64,000 nt of DNA from Rhodobacteraceae bacterium 63075. GTDB taxonomy: Bacteria > Pseudomonadota > Alphaproteobacteria > Rhodobacterales > Rhodobacteraceae. The stretch is from NCBI GenBank assembly GCA_003417655.1, contig QVMW01000005.1, positions 62,001 to 126,000 of the forward strand, given 5' to 3'. Below are positions 1 through 7,606 of the stretch, in pieces. The translations under genes and the position numbers were made by a program. The notes beneath the pieces were generated by a model. The model worked only from the letters and a program-made list of their open reading frames with translations. It had not been told where the DNA came from and made no database searches. Each line of letters begins with the position of its first letter. Within the stretch, counting starts at the first letter, position 1.

Positions 1-642
1 GAGGGATGTTTCCTCCGCGAGGGCGTCAAGATCGGCGCGCGGGCGATGCTCGGCAAGGGCGTGATCGTCCAGCCCGGCGCGGTGATCGGCGGCGACGGCT
101 TTTCCTTTGTCACGCCCGAGACAAGCGCAGTCGAACGCACGCGCGCCACGCTCGGGGACCAGGGGGAAGCGGAAGAGCAGAGCTGGGAGCGCATCCACTC
201 GCTGGGGTCCGTGGAGATCGGCGACGGGTGCGAGATCGGCGCGAATGCCGCGATCGACCGGGGCACCGTTCGCAACACCCGCATAGGCGCGCGCACCAAG
301 CTCGATAACCTTGTCCATATCGGTCATAACGTGGTCATCGGCGAGGATTGTCTCATCTGCGGGCAGGTCGGCATGGCCGGCAGCACCGTGATCGGGAACA
401 ATTGCGTCTTCGCCGGGCAGGTCGGGATCAATGACAATATCTTCGTCGGCGACAACGTGATTGCGGGCGGGGCCACCAAGATTTTCACGAACGTGCCCAA
501 GGGCCGCGTGCTGCTGGGCTATCCGGCGATGAAGATGGAAAGCCACGTGGAAAGCTACAAGGCGATCCGCCGCCTGCCGCGCCTCATGCGCCAGGTCGCC
601 GAGTTGCAGAAAGCTGTTTTCAAGTCCGGCGGGAGCGATTAA
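1..642 (+). CDS. lpxD: LpxD, UDP-3-O-acylglucosamine N-acyltransferase (5'-truncated by window)
   Basis: Cytoplasmic enzyme that adds the second 3-hydroxyacyl chain, from acyl-ACP, to UDP-3-O-acylglucosamine in lipid A synthesis. The frame is open from base 1, so the N-terminal uridine-binding domain lies outside the window. The 213 visible residues are [IV]G-type hexapeptide repeats of a left-handed beta helix, with the HIGHN motif (bases 316-330) at the place of the catalytic histidine. A helical tail (RRLPRLMRQVAELQKAVF) ends the protein, as in LpxD. An acyl carrier protein gene follows after 31 bp. The only caveat is the missing start. Confidence 0.93.
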   Translation, partial: EGCFLREGVKIGARAMLGKGVIVQPGAVIGGDGFSFVTPETSAVERTRATLGDQGEAEEQSWERIHSLGSVEIGDGCEIGANAAIDRGTVRNTRIGARTKLDNLVHIGHNVVIGEDCLICGQVGMAGSTVIGNNCVFAGQVGINDNIFVGDNVIAGGATKIFTNVPKGRVLLGYPAMKMESHVESYKAIRRLPRLMRQVAELQKAVFKSGGSD

Positions 643-673
643 GTCATCGTCAGGGCCAGATTGGGGGGGCGAG

Positions 674-934
674 ATGAGCGTCAAGGACAGGGTCGTGAAC
701 ATTATCGCGGAGCAGGCGATGCTGGAGCCGTCGGACATCACCATGCAAAGCACTCTGGAAGATGTCGGGATCGACAGCCTCGCGCTTGTCGAGAGCATCT
801 TCGCCATCGAGGAAGAGTTCGACATTTCCATTCCGTTCAATGCCAACGAGCCCGACAAGAGCGATTTCGACATTTCCGATGTCGCCTCGATCGTGGCCGG
901 TGTCGAAAAACTCATCGCCGATCAGAAAGGGTAG
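674..934 (+). CDS. Specialised acyl carrier protein
   Basis: An 86-residue acyl carrier protein. The phosphopantetheine attachment site is the serine of GIDSLALVE (about residue 35), followed by the usual acidic helix IFAIEEEFDISIP. Its spacing and the long loop before the last helix look more like NodF/AcpXL-type dedicated carriers than housekeeping AcpP. It starts at ATG after a G-rich ribosome site and lies 6 bp before a ketoacyl synthase gene, so the two are probably co-translated. Its position behind lpxD suggests that it carries an acyl chain destined for an envelope lipid; this is inference. Confidence 0.85.
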   Translation: MSVKDRVVNIIAEQAMLEPSDITMQSTLEDVGIDSLALVESIFAIEEEFDISIPFNANEPDKSDFDISDVASIVAGVEKLIADQKG

Positions 935-940
935 ACCCGT

Positions 941-2149
941 TTGAAGCGCGTCGTCATCACCGGAGCCGGCACGATCAACGCGCTGGCTCATGACGTGAAG
1001 GGCACCTTTGCTGCGATGCGCGAGGGGCAATGCGGTATCGGTCCGCTGGAAATGCGCGATGTCGAGCGGCTCGCGGTGCAGATCGGCGCGCAGGTGCGCG
1101 GCTATCGGGAAGAGACGCTGTTCAACCGCCAGCAGCTCGCGCTTTTCGACAGGTTCACGCAATTCACGCTGGTCGCCGCGCGCGAGGCGATCGGGCAGGC
1201 CGGGCTGGAATTCTCCGGTGAGCTGGCCGCGCGCTCGGGCGTCGTGCTGGGCAATTCGGGCGGCGGGATGACCACGCTCGACGACAATTACCGCTCGGTC
1301 TACGAGGAGGGCAAGAACCGCGTGCATCCCTTCGTCGTCCCGAAGCTGATGAACAACGCCGCCGCCAGCCATGTCAGCATGGAGTTCAACCTCAAGGGCC
1401 CGGCCTTCACCGTGGCCTCCGCCTGCGCAAGCTCCAACCACGCGATGGCGCAGGCCTTCCAGATGGTCCATGGCGGTTTCGCGCCGGTGATGATCACCGG
1501 CGGATCGGAGTCGATGCTCTGCTTCGGCGGCGTGAAGGCCTGGGAGGGGCTGCGCGTGATGTCGAAGGACGCCTGCCGCCCGTTCTCGGCCAACCGCAAC
1601 GGCATGGTGCAGGGCGAGGGGGCCGGTGTCTTCGTCTTCGAGGAGTATGAGCATGCCCGCGCCCGCGGGGCGGACATGCTCGCCGAGGTGGCGGGCTTTG
1701 CCATGACATCGGATGCCGCCGACATCGTCATGCCCTCCAAGCAGGGCGCGGCGCGCGCCATGTCGGGGGCGCTCAAGGACGCGCGCATCGCCCGCGAGGA
1801 CGTGGGATACATAAACGCGCACGGGACCGGCACCGCCGCCAACGACAAGACCGAATGCGCCGCCGTGGCGGATGTCTTCGGGCCGCATGCGGACAAGCTG
1901 ATGCTGTCCTCGACCAAGGCGATGCACGGGCATTGCATCGGCGGGACGGGCGCTGTCGAGCTGCTGGCCTGCATCATGGCGCTGCGCGAGGGGGTCATCG
2001 CTCCGACCGTCGGCTACGAGGAGCCGGACCCGGAATGCGCGCTCGACGTGGTTCCCAACGAGGCGCGCGAGGCGCGCGTCGATGTGGCCCTGTCAAATGC
2101 CTTTGCCTTCGGCGGGCTCAACGCCGTGATCGCGCTCAAGAAGGTCTGA
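941..2149 (+). CDS. Beta-ketoacyl-ACP synthase (KAS II/FabF-like)
   Basis: Condensing enzyme of the FabF/NodE type (402 residues) that elongates acyl-ACP with malonyl-ACP. The thiolase-fold triad is present: nucleophile Cys162 in ACASSNHA, His294 in NAHGTGT, and STKAMHGH (Lys326, His331). The start codon is TTG at 941, giving MKRVVITGAG, the normal N-terminus of the family; no ATG lies nearby. It sits 6 bp behind the acyl carrier protein gene. A strong bidirectional hairpin follows the stop. It is probably a dedicated partner of the adjacent ACP rather than the housekeeping FabF, which normally sits with fabD/fabG/acpP. Confidence 0.88.
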   Translation: MKRVVITGAGTINALAHDVKGTFAAMREGQCGIGPLEMRDVERLAVQIGAQVRGYREETLFNRQQLALFDRFTQFTLVAAREAIGQAGLEFSGELAARSGVVLGNSGGGMTTLDDNYRSVYEEGKNRVHPFVVPKLMNNAAASHVSMEFNLKGPAFTVASACASSNHAMAQAFQMVHGGFAPVMITGGSESMLCFGGVKAWEGLRVMSKDACRPFSANRNGMVQGEGAGVFVFEEYEHARARGADMLAEVAGFAMTSDAADIVMPSKQGAARAMSGALKDARIAREDVGYINAHGTGTAANDKTECAAVADVFGPHADKLMLSSTKAMHGHCIGGTGAVELLACIMALREGVIAPTVGYEEPDPECALDVVPNEAREARVDVALSNAFAFGGLNAVIALKKV

Positions 2150-2174
2150 GACACCCCAGGCCATGGCCTGACCA

Positions 2175-2208
2175 AAAATAAGCCCCCGGGGGTGCCGGGG
2201 GCCTTTCT
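2175..2208. terminator. Bidirectional Rho-independent terminator
   Basis: GCCCCCGG (2182-2189) pairs perfectly with CCGGGGGC (2195-2202) around a 5-nt loop. A T-rich run (CTTTCTT) follows on the plus strand, and the complement of AAAAATA gives a U-run on the minus strand. It lies between the convergent ketoacyl synthase and IalB-like genes and can serve both. Confidence 0.8.
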
Positions 2209-2228
2209 TGCCTAATGGGGAATGAGCG

Positions 2229-2855
2229 TTACTGCTGAACCGGCGCGACCGCCTCGTAGGATGCCGTGAAGCCCGAAAGCGACATCGGCAGAACGACTTT
2301 CTGGTCCGGGGCCGGCGCGGGCACGATCGTGATATTGGCGACGGCGCCTTGCTTCATCGCGTTGATGTCCTGCGCGGTGAAGCCGAGCCGCGCAAAGCAG
2401 CCGATCGGGCTGCAGAAGCTGTAGGGGTAACGGCGCGCCTTGCCGCCATCGATCGACATGGTGAGCTGAGCCGAGAGCAGGGTCTCGAGCGGCACGAGAA
2501 CATTGGCACCGGCAATCGCCTGGCCGCCTTCGGGCAGGCGGAACATCGTTACCTCCGCGACATTGGTGCCCTGCTCGTCCTGAAGCGCCTGGAAGAGCTG
2601 GCAGGGTTCGTTGGCCGCGTCTTCCTCGCCCGGGATGCGGATGCACTGGATCTGCCAGTCGCCATTCGTCTCGCGCGTGTAGGTCTCGGGTTGGGCCTCT
2701 TCACCGAGGCTGAGCCCGTCATCGACGGCAGGCAGCTCGGCCTGGGTGTCTTCGGTTTGTGTGGTCTCGCCGCTGTCATCCGTCGATTGCGCATGCGCGG
2801 TGATCGGCAGGGTGAGAAGCGCTGTGAGCAGCGCTGAGCTGAGTGTCTTGAACAT
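2229..2855 (-). CDS. IalB-family exported protein
   Basis: A 208-residue secreted protein of the invasion-associated locus B family. The start at 2855 gives MFKTLSSALLTALLTLPITAHAQ, a clean signal peptide with AHA-Q cleavage, preceded by GGGAAG; a longer in-frame start would bury the signal peptide. After an acidic linker (residues 24-55) comes the IalB core: a W-Q-I-Q-C strand, paired cysteines (CIRIP, CQLFQ, CSPIGCFARL) and a FTA..INAMKQG segment. The family is common in alphaproteobacteria and its biochemical role is unclear outside Bartonella. The gene is monocistronic and converges on the ketoacyl synthase. Confidence 0.82.
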   Translation of the reverse strand: MFKTLSSALLTALLTLPITAHAQSTDDSGETTQTEDTQAELPAVDDGLSLGEEAQPETYTRETNGDWQIQCIRIPGEEDAANEPCQLFQALQDEQGTNVAEVTMFRLPEGGQAIAGANVLVPLETLLSAQLTMSIDGGKARRYPYSFCSPIGCFARLGFTAQDINAMKQGAVANITIVPAPAPDQKVVLPMSLSGFTASYEAVAPVQQ

Positions 2856-2994
2856 TGGACTTCCCGTCACTTGGTTGGCTTGTGTCCGCTTAACATGCAC
2901 CGGGGTGGAAGTCAGCGGCAAATTCACGGGGCGCGCATACCGTCCGGCACGATCCCGCGCAGATCGCAGCACGTCGCAACACGCGGAGCAAGAA

Positions 2995-3077
2995 CACGAA
3001 AAGGAGCCTGAAACCAGGCTCCTTTCCACATTTTATAAGCTTTTTGCTCCCTGTCGGACTTGGCCGACTTGTATTGA
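2995..3077 (-). ncRNA. Candidate small RNA or IalB leader with attenuator
   Basis: On the minus strand, TTGACG (3107-3112) and TACCGT (3084-3089) are 17 bp apart and would start a transcript near 3077. The transcript contains a GTCGG/CCGAC stem (3053-3057 with 3064-3068). It ends in a perfect 11-bp stem (3000-3010 with 3015-3025, loop AAAC on plus) followed by TTTTC. It could be an independent RNA of about 80 nt, or the 5' leader of the IalB gene starting at 2855 with an attenuator. No homology is claimed. Confidence 0.4.
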
Positions 3078-3233
3078 GACGGGACGGTAAGACAATGCGT
3101 CGCAGGCGTCAACAGGGTTTGGGCAGTATCTTCCCGATCCGGGCCACCGGGAAATCAGCCGGGATGGTGGCGAAAGGCGGTGCAGCATGAGCCGTGCGCG
3201 GCAGATGGCACGTATCTGCCCGGTCCGGAGCCG

Positions 3234-3340
3234 AAAAAGGGCCGCACCCGAAGGCGCGGCCAAGTCTGACAGGGAGGAAGTCAGCTCCGCGCCCAAGAGG
3301 ACATGAGGGGCGAAGCACGCTTGATCCTGACGTGAAAACA
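3234..3340 (-). ncRNA. Candidate trans-acting small RNA with CCUCC loops
   Basis: Read on the minus strand there are three successive stem-loops. The first is CGCCC/GGGCG (3308-3312 with 3290-3294) with loop CUCAUGUCCUCUU. The second is CUGAC/GUCAG (3280-3284 with 3266-3270) with loop UUCCUCCCU. The third is a 9-bp terminator stem (3253-3261 with 3240-3248) capped by a UUCG tetraloop and followed by UUUUU (3234-3238). A TATTTT hexamer (3343-3348) sits just upstream. Pyrimidine CCUCC loops able to pair with ribosome-binding sites are the hallmark of the CcsR/alpha-r14 'cuckoo' RNAs of Rhodobacterales and Rhizobiales. The usual DUF1127 gene neighbour is absent here. Confidence 0.55.
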
Positions 3341-3384
3341 TTAAAATAGTGTGTTCAGACAGAGCGCAGAGGAAAAGGGCGATC

Positions 3385-4923
3385 ATGACAGACGGGATTT
3401 TCATGGGCGGCGGCGGCGAGAGCCATGCCGAGCCGCAGCACCTCGGCCTCGAATATGCCAACCGCCACGGGCTCATCGCCGGGGCCACCGGCACGGGCAA
3501 GACTGTCACGCTGCAGATCATGGCCGAGAGCTTTTCGAAGGCCGGTGTGCCCGTTTTCATGGCCGATGTGAAAGGTGATCTGTCGGGGCTTGCCAAGGCG
3601 GGCAGCGAAAGCGCCAAGTTGCACGAGGCGTTCATGAGCCGCGCGCGCACCATCGGCTTCGAGGGGCGCTACAGCTACGAGAGCTTCCCCGTCACCTTCT
3701 GGGATCTCTTCGCAGAGCAGGGCCACCCGATCCGCACCACCGTGGCCGAGATGGGCCCGCTGCTCATCAGCCGCCTGCTGGAGCTGAGCGAGGCGCAGGA
3801 AGGCGTGGTCAATATCGCCTTCCGCGTGGCCGACGAGGAAGGCATGCCGCTGCTCGATCTCAAGGATTTCCAGGCGCTGCTGGTCTGGGTGGGGCAGAAC
3901 CGCGATGCGCTCGCGCTGCGCTACGGCAATATCGCGACCTCCTCCATTGGCGCGATCCAGCGCAGCCTGCTTGTGCTGGAGAACCAGGGCGGCGCGCAGC
4001 TCTTCGGTGAGCCGGCGCTGGCGCTTTCGGACATCATGGCCGTCGAGCCTGACGGGCGCGGCCGCGTCAACGTGCTGGCTGCCGATACGCTCATGGGCGC
4101 GCCGCGGCTTTATTCGACATTCCTGCTCTGGCTCCTGTCGGAGCTTTTCGAGGAGCTGCCGGAAGTCGGCAACCCCGACAAGCCGAAGCTCGTTTTCTTC
4201 TTCGACGAGGCGCATCTGCTCTTCGACGGGGCGCCCAAGGTGCTCATCGACAAGGTCGAGCAGGTCGCGCGGCTCATCCGCTCCAAGGGCGTCGGCGTCT
4301 ATTTCATCACCCAGAACCCCGACGACGTGCCCGAGGACGTTCTCGGACAGCTCGGCAACCGCGTCCAGCACGCGCTGCGCGCCTTCACCGCGCGCGACAG
4401 GAAGGCGCTCCGGCTCGCTGCCGAGACCTACCGCGAGAATCCGCGCTTCGATATCGAAACGGCCATCCGCGAAGTGGGTGTCGGTGAGGCGGTGACGTCC
4501 TTTCTCGAGGACAAGGGCGTGCCCGGCGTGGCCGAGCGCACGCTCATCCGACCGCCAAGCTCGCAGCTCGGGCCGATCACGAGAGCCGAGCGCGCGGCGG
4601 TGATCGCGGCATCGCCCGTCGCGGGCAAATACGAAACCAAGCTTGACCGGCACTCCGCCTACGAGATGCTGACCGAAAGGGCAGCGCAGGCGGCGCGGGA
4701 GGCGGAAGAGGCCGAGCGCGTCGAGGCGGAGGCCGCGGAGGCCGAATTCAGGGCCGCCCGGCGCTATTCAGGCACGCGGGTGTCGCGCTCCTCGTCGCGC
4801 GGGCGGCGCAAGTCCGAGAGCTTCGGTGAGGCGCTTGCTCAGAATGTCATGAAAGAGCTGACAGGGACGACGGGCCGCCGCATCATTCGCGGCATCCTCG
4901 GCGGGCTCTTCAAGGGCCGGTGA
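3385..4923 (+). CDS. HerA-like P-loop ATPase (DUF853/YjgR family)
   Basis: A 512-residue protein of the helicase HerA-like C-terminal family (DUF853). Walker A is GATGTGKT (residues 33-40) and Walker B is VFFFDEAHLLF (about residues 268-278), followed by FITQNPDDVPEDVLGQLGNRVQHALRAFT, a sensor/arginine-finger stretch typical of the family. The C-terminus has an Ala/Glu-rich coiled-coil segment (about 430-460) and a basic Ser/Arg region. The start at 3385 was chosen because GGAAAAGGG precedes it; a 12-residue longer start has no ribosome site. The family is predicted to translocate on or remodel DNA, and the cellular role is not firmly known. Confidence 0.85.
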   Translation: MTDGIFMGGGGESHAEPQHLGLEYANRHGLIAGATGTGKTVTLQIMAESFSKAGVPVFMADVKGDLSGLAKAGSESAKLHEAFMSRARTIGFEGRYSYESFPVTFWDLFAEQGHPIRTTVAEMGPLLISRLLELSEAQEGVVNIAFRVADEEGMPLLDLKDFQALLVWVGQNRDALALRYGNIATSSIGAIQRSLLVLENQGGAQLFGEPALALSDIMAVEPDGRGRVNVLAADTLMGAPRLYSTFLLWLLSELFEELPEVGNPDKPKLVFFFDEAHLLFDGAPKVLIDKVEQVARLIRSKGVGVYFITQNPDDVPEDVLGQLGNRVQHALRAFTARDRKALRLAAETYRENPRFDIETAIREVGVGEAVTSFLEDKGVPGVAERTLIRPPSSQLGPITRAERAAVIAASPVAGKYETKLDRHSAYEMLTERAAQAAREAEEAERVEAEAAEAEFRAARRYSGTRVSRSSSRGRRKSESFGEALAQNVMKELTGTTGRRIIRGILGGLFKGR

Positions 4924-4962
4924 GCGGCGACCGCCCCACCGCGCTGCGAGGCGGCTGGCCGG

Positions 4963-6267
4963 TCATTTCTCCGGGATAAGACCTCTTGGGTTGAACCTGA
5001 GCACACAGAGCAGGATGACCCCCATCGTCAGCAGCCGCATATGCGCCGCGCTTTCGAGCAGGTGGTTCTTGAGCGGCGTACCGTCTTCCATGCCCGATGT
5101 CAGGAAGGACAGCAGCGCATGGCCCATCGGCTCGACCTGGACCCAGAAGAACCAGATCACGAAGCCGCCCAGGACGGCGCCGAGATTGTTGCCCGAGCCG
5201 CCGACGATCACCATCAGCCAGATCAGGAAGGTGAAGCGCAGCGGCTGGTAGGAGGTCGGCGTGAGCTGGCCATCGAGCGTGGTGATCATCGCGCCGGCGA
5301 TGCCGCAGACGGCGGAGCCGAGAATGAAGATCTGAAGGTGCCGCGCGGTCACGTCCTTGCCCATGGCCTCGGCGGCCACCTCGTTGTCGCGGATCGCGCG
5401 CATCATCCGGCCCCAGGGGCTTTTGAGCGCGGCCTGCGCCATGACGAAGAGGATCACGAGTACGATGGTGAAAAGCACGGCATAGCCGAACTTGACGTAG
5501 AGCGAGGAGGCGATCACCGGGTCGAGGCCCCAGGAGGTGGCGCGCTCGACGAAGGACGGATCGTTCTGCAGGTCGATCTCGTAGGGCACGGGGCGGGGCA
5601 GGCCGATCACGTTCTTGACGCCGCGCGCCATCCAGTCCTCGTTCTTCATCACCGCGATGACGATCTCGGCGATGCCGAGCGTGGCGATGGCGAGATAATC
5701 CGAGCGCAGCCCGAGCGCCGCCTTGCCGATGATCCAGGCCGCGCCGGCGGCCAGAACGCCGCCCACGGGCCAGGACATGAGGATCGGCAGACCGAGCCCG
5801 CCGAGATACCCTTCCGTCGAGGCGTTCACCGCCTCCACGGCCTCGACGCCCGCGTCGAAGACATAGCGGAAGACGAAGAACCCGACGACAAGTATTGCGA
5901 CCATGACGAGAGTCTGCGTGCGGCCCGGATCGAGCCTCTTGTAGGCAAACGCCGCCGCGACGATCGTCGCGGCCCCGAGAGCCAGCCCGAAGAGCACACG
6001 CAGACCGCCCGCGGCCCAGGCCTCGCCGACGGGTGGCATGGATGTCAGCACCGTGGCAAGCCCGCCGAGCGCGACAAAGCCCATGATCCCGACATTGAAA
6101 AGCCCGGCGAAGCCCCATTGCAGGTTCACCCCGAGCGCCATGATCGCCGAAACCAGCCCCATGTTGAGAATGAAGAGCGCCGAGTTCCAGCTCTGGATCA
6201 TCCCGGTGCCGATGATGAGAAGGGCGACGATGGCGAAATAGATCGTGTTGCGCAGTGACTCGCTCAT
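4963..6267 (-). CDS. livM: Branched-chain amino acid ABC transporter permease LivM
   Basis: Inner-membrane permease of a LivFGHMK-type importer (434 residues), rich in hydrophobic helices. The conserved core runs GVNLQWGFAGLFNVGIMGFVALGG near the N-terminus and the permease loop APWGRMMRAIRDNEVAAEAMGKDV-type motif lies in the C-terminal half (here SPWGRMMRAIRDNEVAAEA). It is the last gene of the liv operon and overlaps livH by 4 bp (ATGA), which implies translational coupling. It is long for the family because of an insertion around residues 130-165 before the SDYLAIATLG segment. Substrate specificity within the branched-chain/amide class cannot be read from sequence alone. Confidence 0.9.
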   Translation of the reverse strand: MSESLRNTIYFAIVALLIIGTGMIQSWNSALFILNMGLVSAIMALGVNLQWGFAGLFNVGIMGFVALGGLATVLTSMPPVGEAWAAGGLRVLFGLALGAATIVAAAFAYKRLDPGRTQTLVMVAILVVGFFVFRYVFDAGVEAVEAVNASTEGYLGGLGLPILMSWPVGGVLAAGAAWIIGKAALGLRSDYLAIATLGIAEIVIAVMKNEDWMARGVKNVIGLPRPVPYEIDLQNDPSFVERATSWGLDPVIASSLYVKFGYAVLFTIVLVILFVMAQAALKSPWGRMMRAIRDNEVAAEAMGKDVTARHLQIFILGSAVCGIAGAMITTLDGQLTPTSYQPLRFTFLIWLMVIVGGSGNNLGAVLGGFVIWFFWVQVEPMGHALLSFLTSGMEDGTPLKNHLLESAAHMRLLTMGVILLCVLRFNPRGLIPEK

Positions 6268-7274
6268 ACCGATTTCCCCCTGAACAGGCCGGTGGGTTTG
6301 AAGATCAGCACGATCAGCAGGATCGAGAAGCTCACCGCGAACTTGTAATCCGTGCTCAGAAGCTGGACCAGCCCGTCAGGCTCCAGCGGTTCGGGCATGA
6401 GGTAGACCAGCACTTTCTTCCAGGCATAGGTGATCGTGACTTCCGAGAAAGCGATGACGAAGCCGCCCGCGATGGCCCCCAGCGGGTTGCCGAGGCCGCC
6501 GACGATGGCCGAGGCGAAGATCGGCAGCAGAAGCATGAAATAGGTGAAGGGCTTGAATGTCTTGTCCAGCCCGTAGAGCACGCCGGCGATGGTCGCCAGC
6601 GCGGCGACGATGATCCAGGTGACCATGACGACGCGCTCCGGGTTGATCCCCGACAGGAGCGCCAGGTCCTCGTTGTCCGAGTAGGCGCGCATCGATTTAC
6701 CCGTGCGTGTGCGGTTGAGGAACCAGAAGAGCAGGGCGACGACGATGACGGCGGTGATGACGGTGATGCCCTGCGTGGTCTTGAGGGCAAGGCCCTCGCG
6801 CAGGCCCGTCATCTCGCGGAAATCACGCACCGAGATGATGAAGCGCTCGCCATCGGCAAAGCGCTGATCGCCCGGGCCGATGATGAAGCGCACGATGCCG
6901 TTCATGATGAACATCACGCCCATGGAGACGATCACGAGGATCACCGGCTTGGCCTTTTGCGCACGGTAGAAGCGATAGACCATGCGGTCGGTGAGCAGCA
7001 GCAGCCCGATACAGCCCAATATGCCGATGGGCAGGGCCAGAAGCGCCGTGGGCAGAGGGCCGAAGCCGATGCCCCAGGACTGGAACAGCCATGTGAAGAG
7101 CACGGTCACCATCGCGCCGAAGGCCATCGTGTCGCCATGGGCGAAGTTGGAAAAGCGCAGGATGCCGTAGATCAGCGTCACCCCGAGCGCCCCGAGCGCG
7201 AGCTGCGCGCCATAGGCCGTGGCGGGGACGACGACGAAGTTGAGAAGGGCCACGAGGGCGTTGAGAAGATCCAT
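6264..7274 (-). CDS. livH: Branched-chain amino acid ABC transporter permease LivH
   Basis: The partner permease (336 residues) forming the membrane channel with LivM. It starts MDLLNALVALLNFVVVPATAYGAQLALGALGVTLIYGILRFSNFAHG, where the GVTLIYGILRFSNFAHGD stretch is diagnostic of LivH. The EAA-type loop RTGKSMRAYSDNEDLALLSGI is also present. The start codon at 7274 directly abuts the stop of the upstream small exported-protein gene (7275), and the 3' end overlaps livM by 4 bp, so it is embedded in the operon. Confidence 0.9.
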   Translation of the reverse strand: MDLLNALVALLNFVVVPATAYGAQLALGALGVTLIYGILRFSNFAHGDTMAFGAMVTVLFTWLFQSWGIGFGPLPTALLALPIGILGCIGLLLLTDRMVYRFYRAQKAKPVILVIVSMGVMFIMNGIVRFIIGPGDQRFADGERFIISVRDFREMTGLREGLALKTTQGITVITAVIVVALLFWFLNRTRTGKSMRAYSDNEDLALLSGINPERVVMVTWIIVAALATIAGVLYGLDKTFKPFTYFMLLLPIFASAIVGGLGNPLGAIAGGFVIAFSEVTITYAWKKVLVYLMPEPLEPDGLVQLLSTDYKFAVSFSILLIVLIFKPTGLFRGKSV

Positions 7275-7604
7275 TCAGAAGGCTCCTTCGCAAGTGCCGA
7301 GATACTGGATGGCCCGGGGGCCGTCATTCATATGGGCCGAGAGGCGGGCTGCCTCGGGCGTGATCGAGAGCATGTATTCGGCCCCGGTGCCCGCGCCGAA
7401 GACGGAGATCAGCGCGTCCTGCTCGCGGATGGCGACGATGGTGATCTCGCCGGCCTGCGTGCTCATTGCCTGCGCCTCCACGTCAACATCGAGCGCGAAG
7501 GTGCTCTCGACGCAGGCTTCGGCCTCGCGGCATTCGGTCGTGAAATCGCAGGGGAAGCCTTGGGCGGCCGAGCCTGCGAGCATGAGGGCGAAGGCAAGGC
7601 GCAT
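7275..7604 (-). CDS. Small exported protein inside the liv operon, unknown function
   Basis: A 109-residue protein that I do not recognise. MRLAFALMLAGSAAQG is a signal peptide. The mature part has four cysteines (PCDFTTEC, EACVES, GTCEGAF), compatible with two periplasmic disulfides. The start at 7604 is preferred because GGGAGG stands 6 bp before it; an ATG two codons upstream (7610) overlaps the livF stop but has no spacing for a ribosome site. It is wedged between livF (4-bp neighbourhood) and livH (0 bp), so it is co-expressed with the importer and may be an accessory periplasmic protein; that role is inference. Confidence 0.72.
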   Translation of the reverse strand: MRLAFALMLAGSAAQGFPCDFTTECREAEACVESTFALDVDVEAQAMSTQAGEITIVAIREQDALISVFGAGTGAEYMLSITPEAARLSAHMNDGPRAIQYLGTCEGAF

Positions 7605-7606
7605 CG

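Larger units (their letters stand above)
2856..3384. other. 529-bp intergenic region rich in RNA-like hairpins
   Basis: No credible protein gene. The minus strand carries two hairpin-plus-U-run units (ending near 2995 and 3234), each preceded by promoter-like hexamers, listed separately as candidate small RNAs. The right edge holds the ribosome site (GGAAAAGGG) of the plus-strand ATPase gene. Confidence 0.6.

Noticed and set aside
3110..3345. Known structural RNAs (RNase P RNA, SRP RNA, tmRNA) in the hairpin-rich gap
   Set aside because: None of the conserved core strings, such as the SRP GGTCAGGTCCGGAAGG element or the RNase P GAGGAAAGTCCGGG element, is present on either strand.
3033..3653. 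206-codon minus-strand frame over the candidate small RNA region
   Set aside because: It starts inside the ATPase gene and crosses a strong terminator hairpin; the conserved-looking peptide is better explained by the structured RNA.
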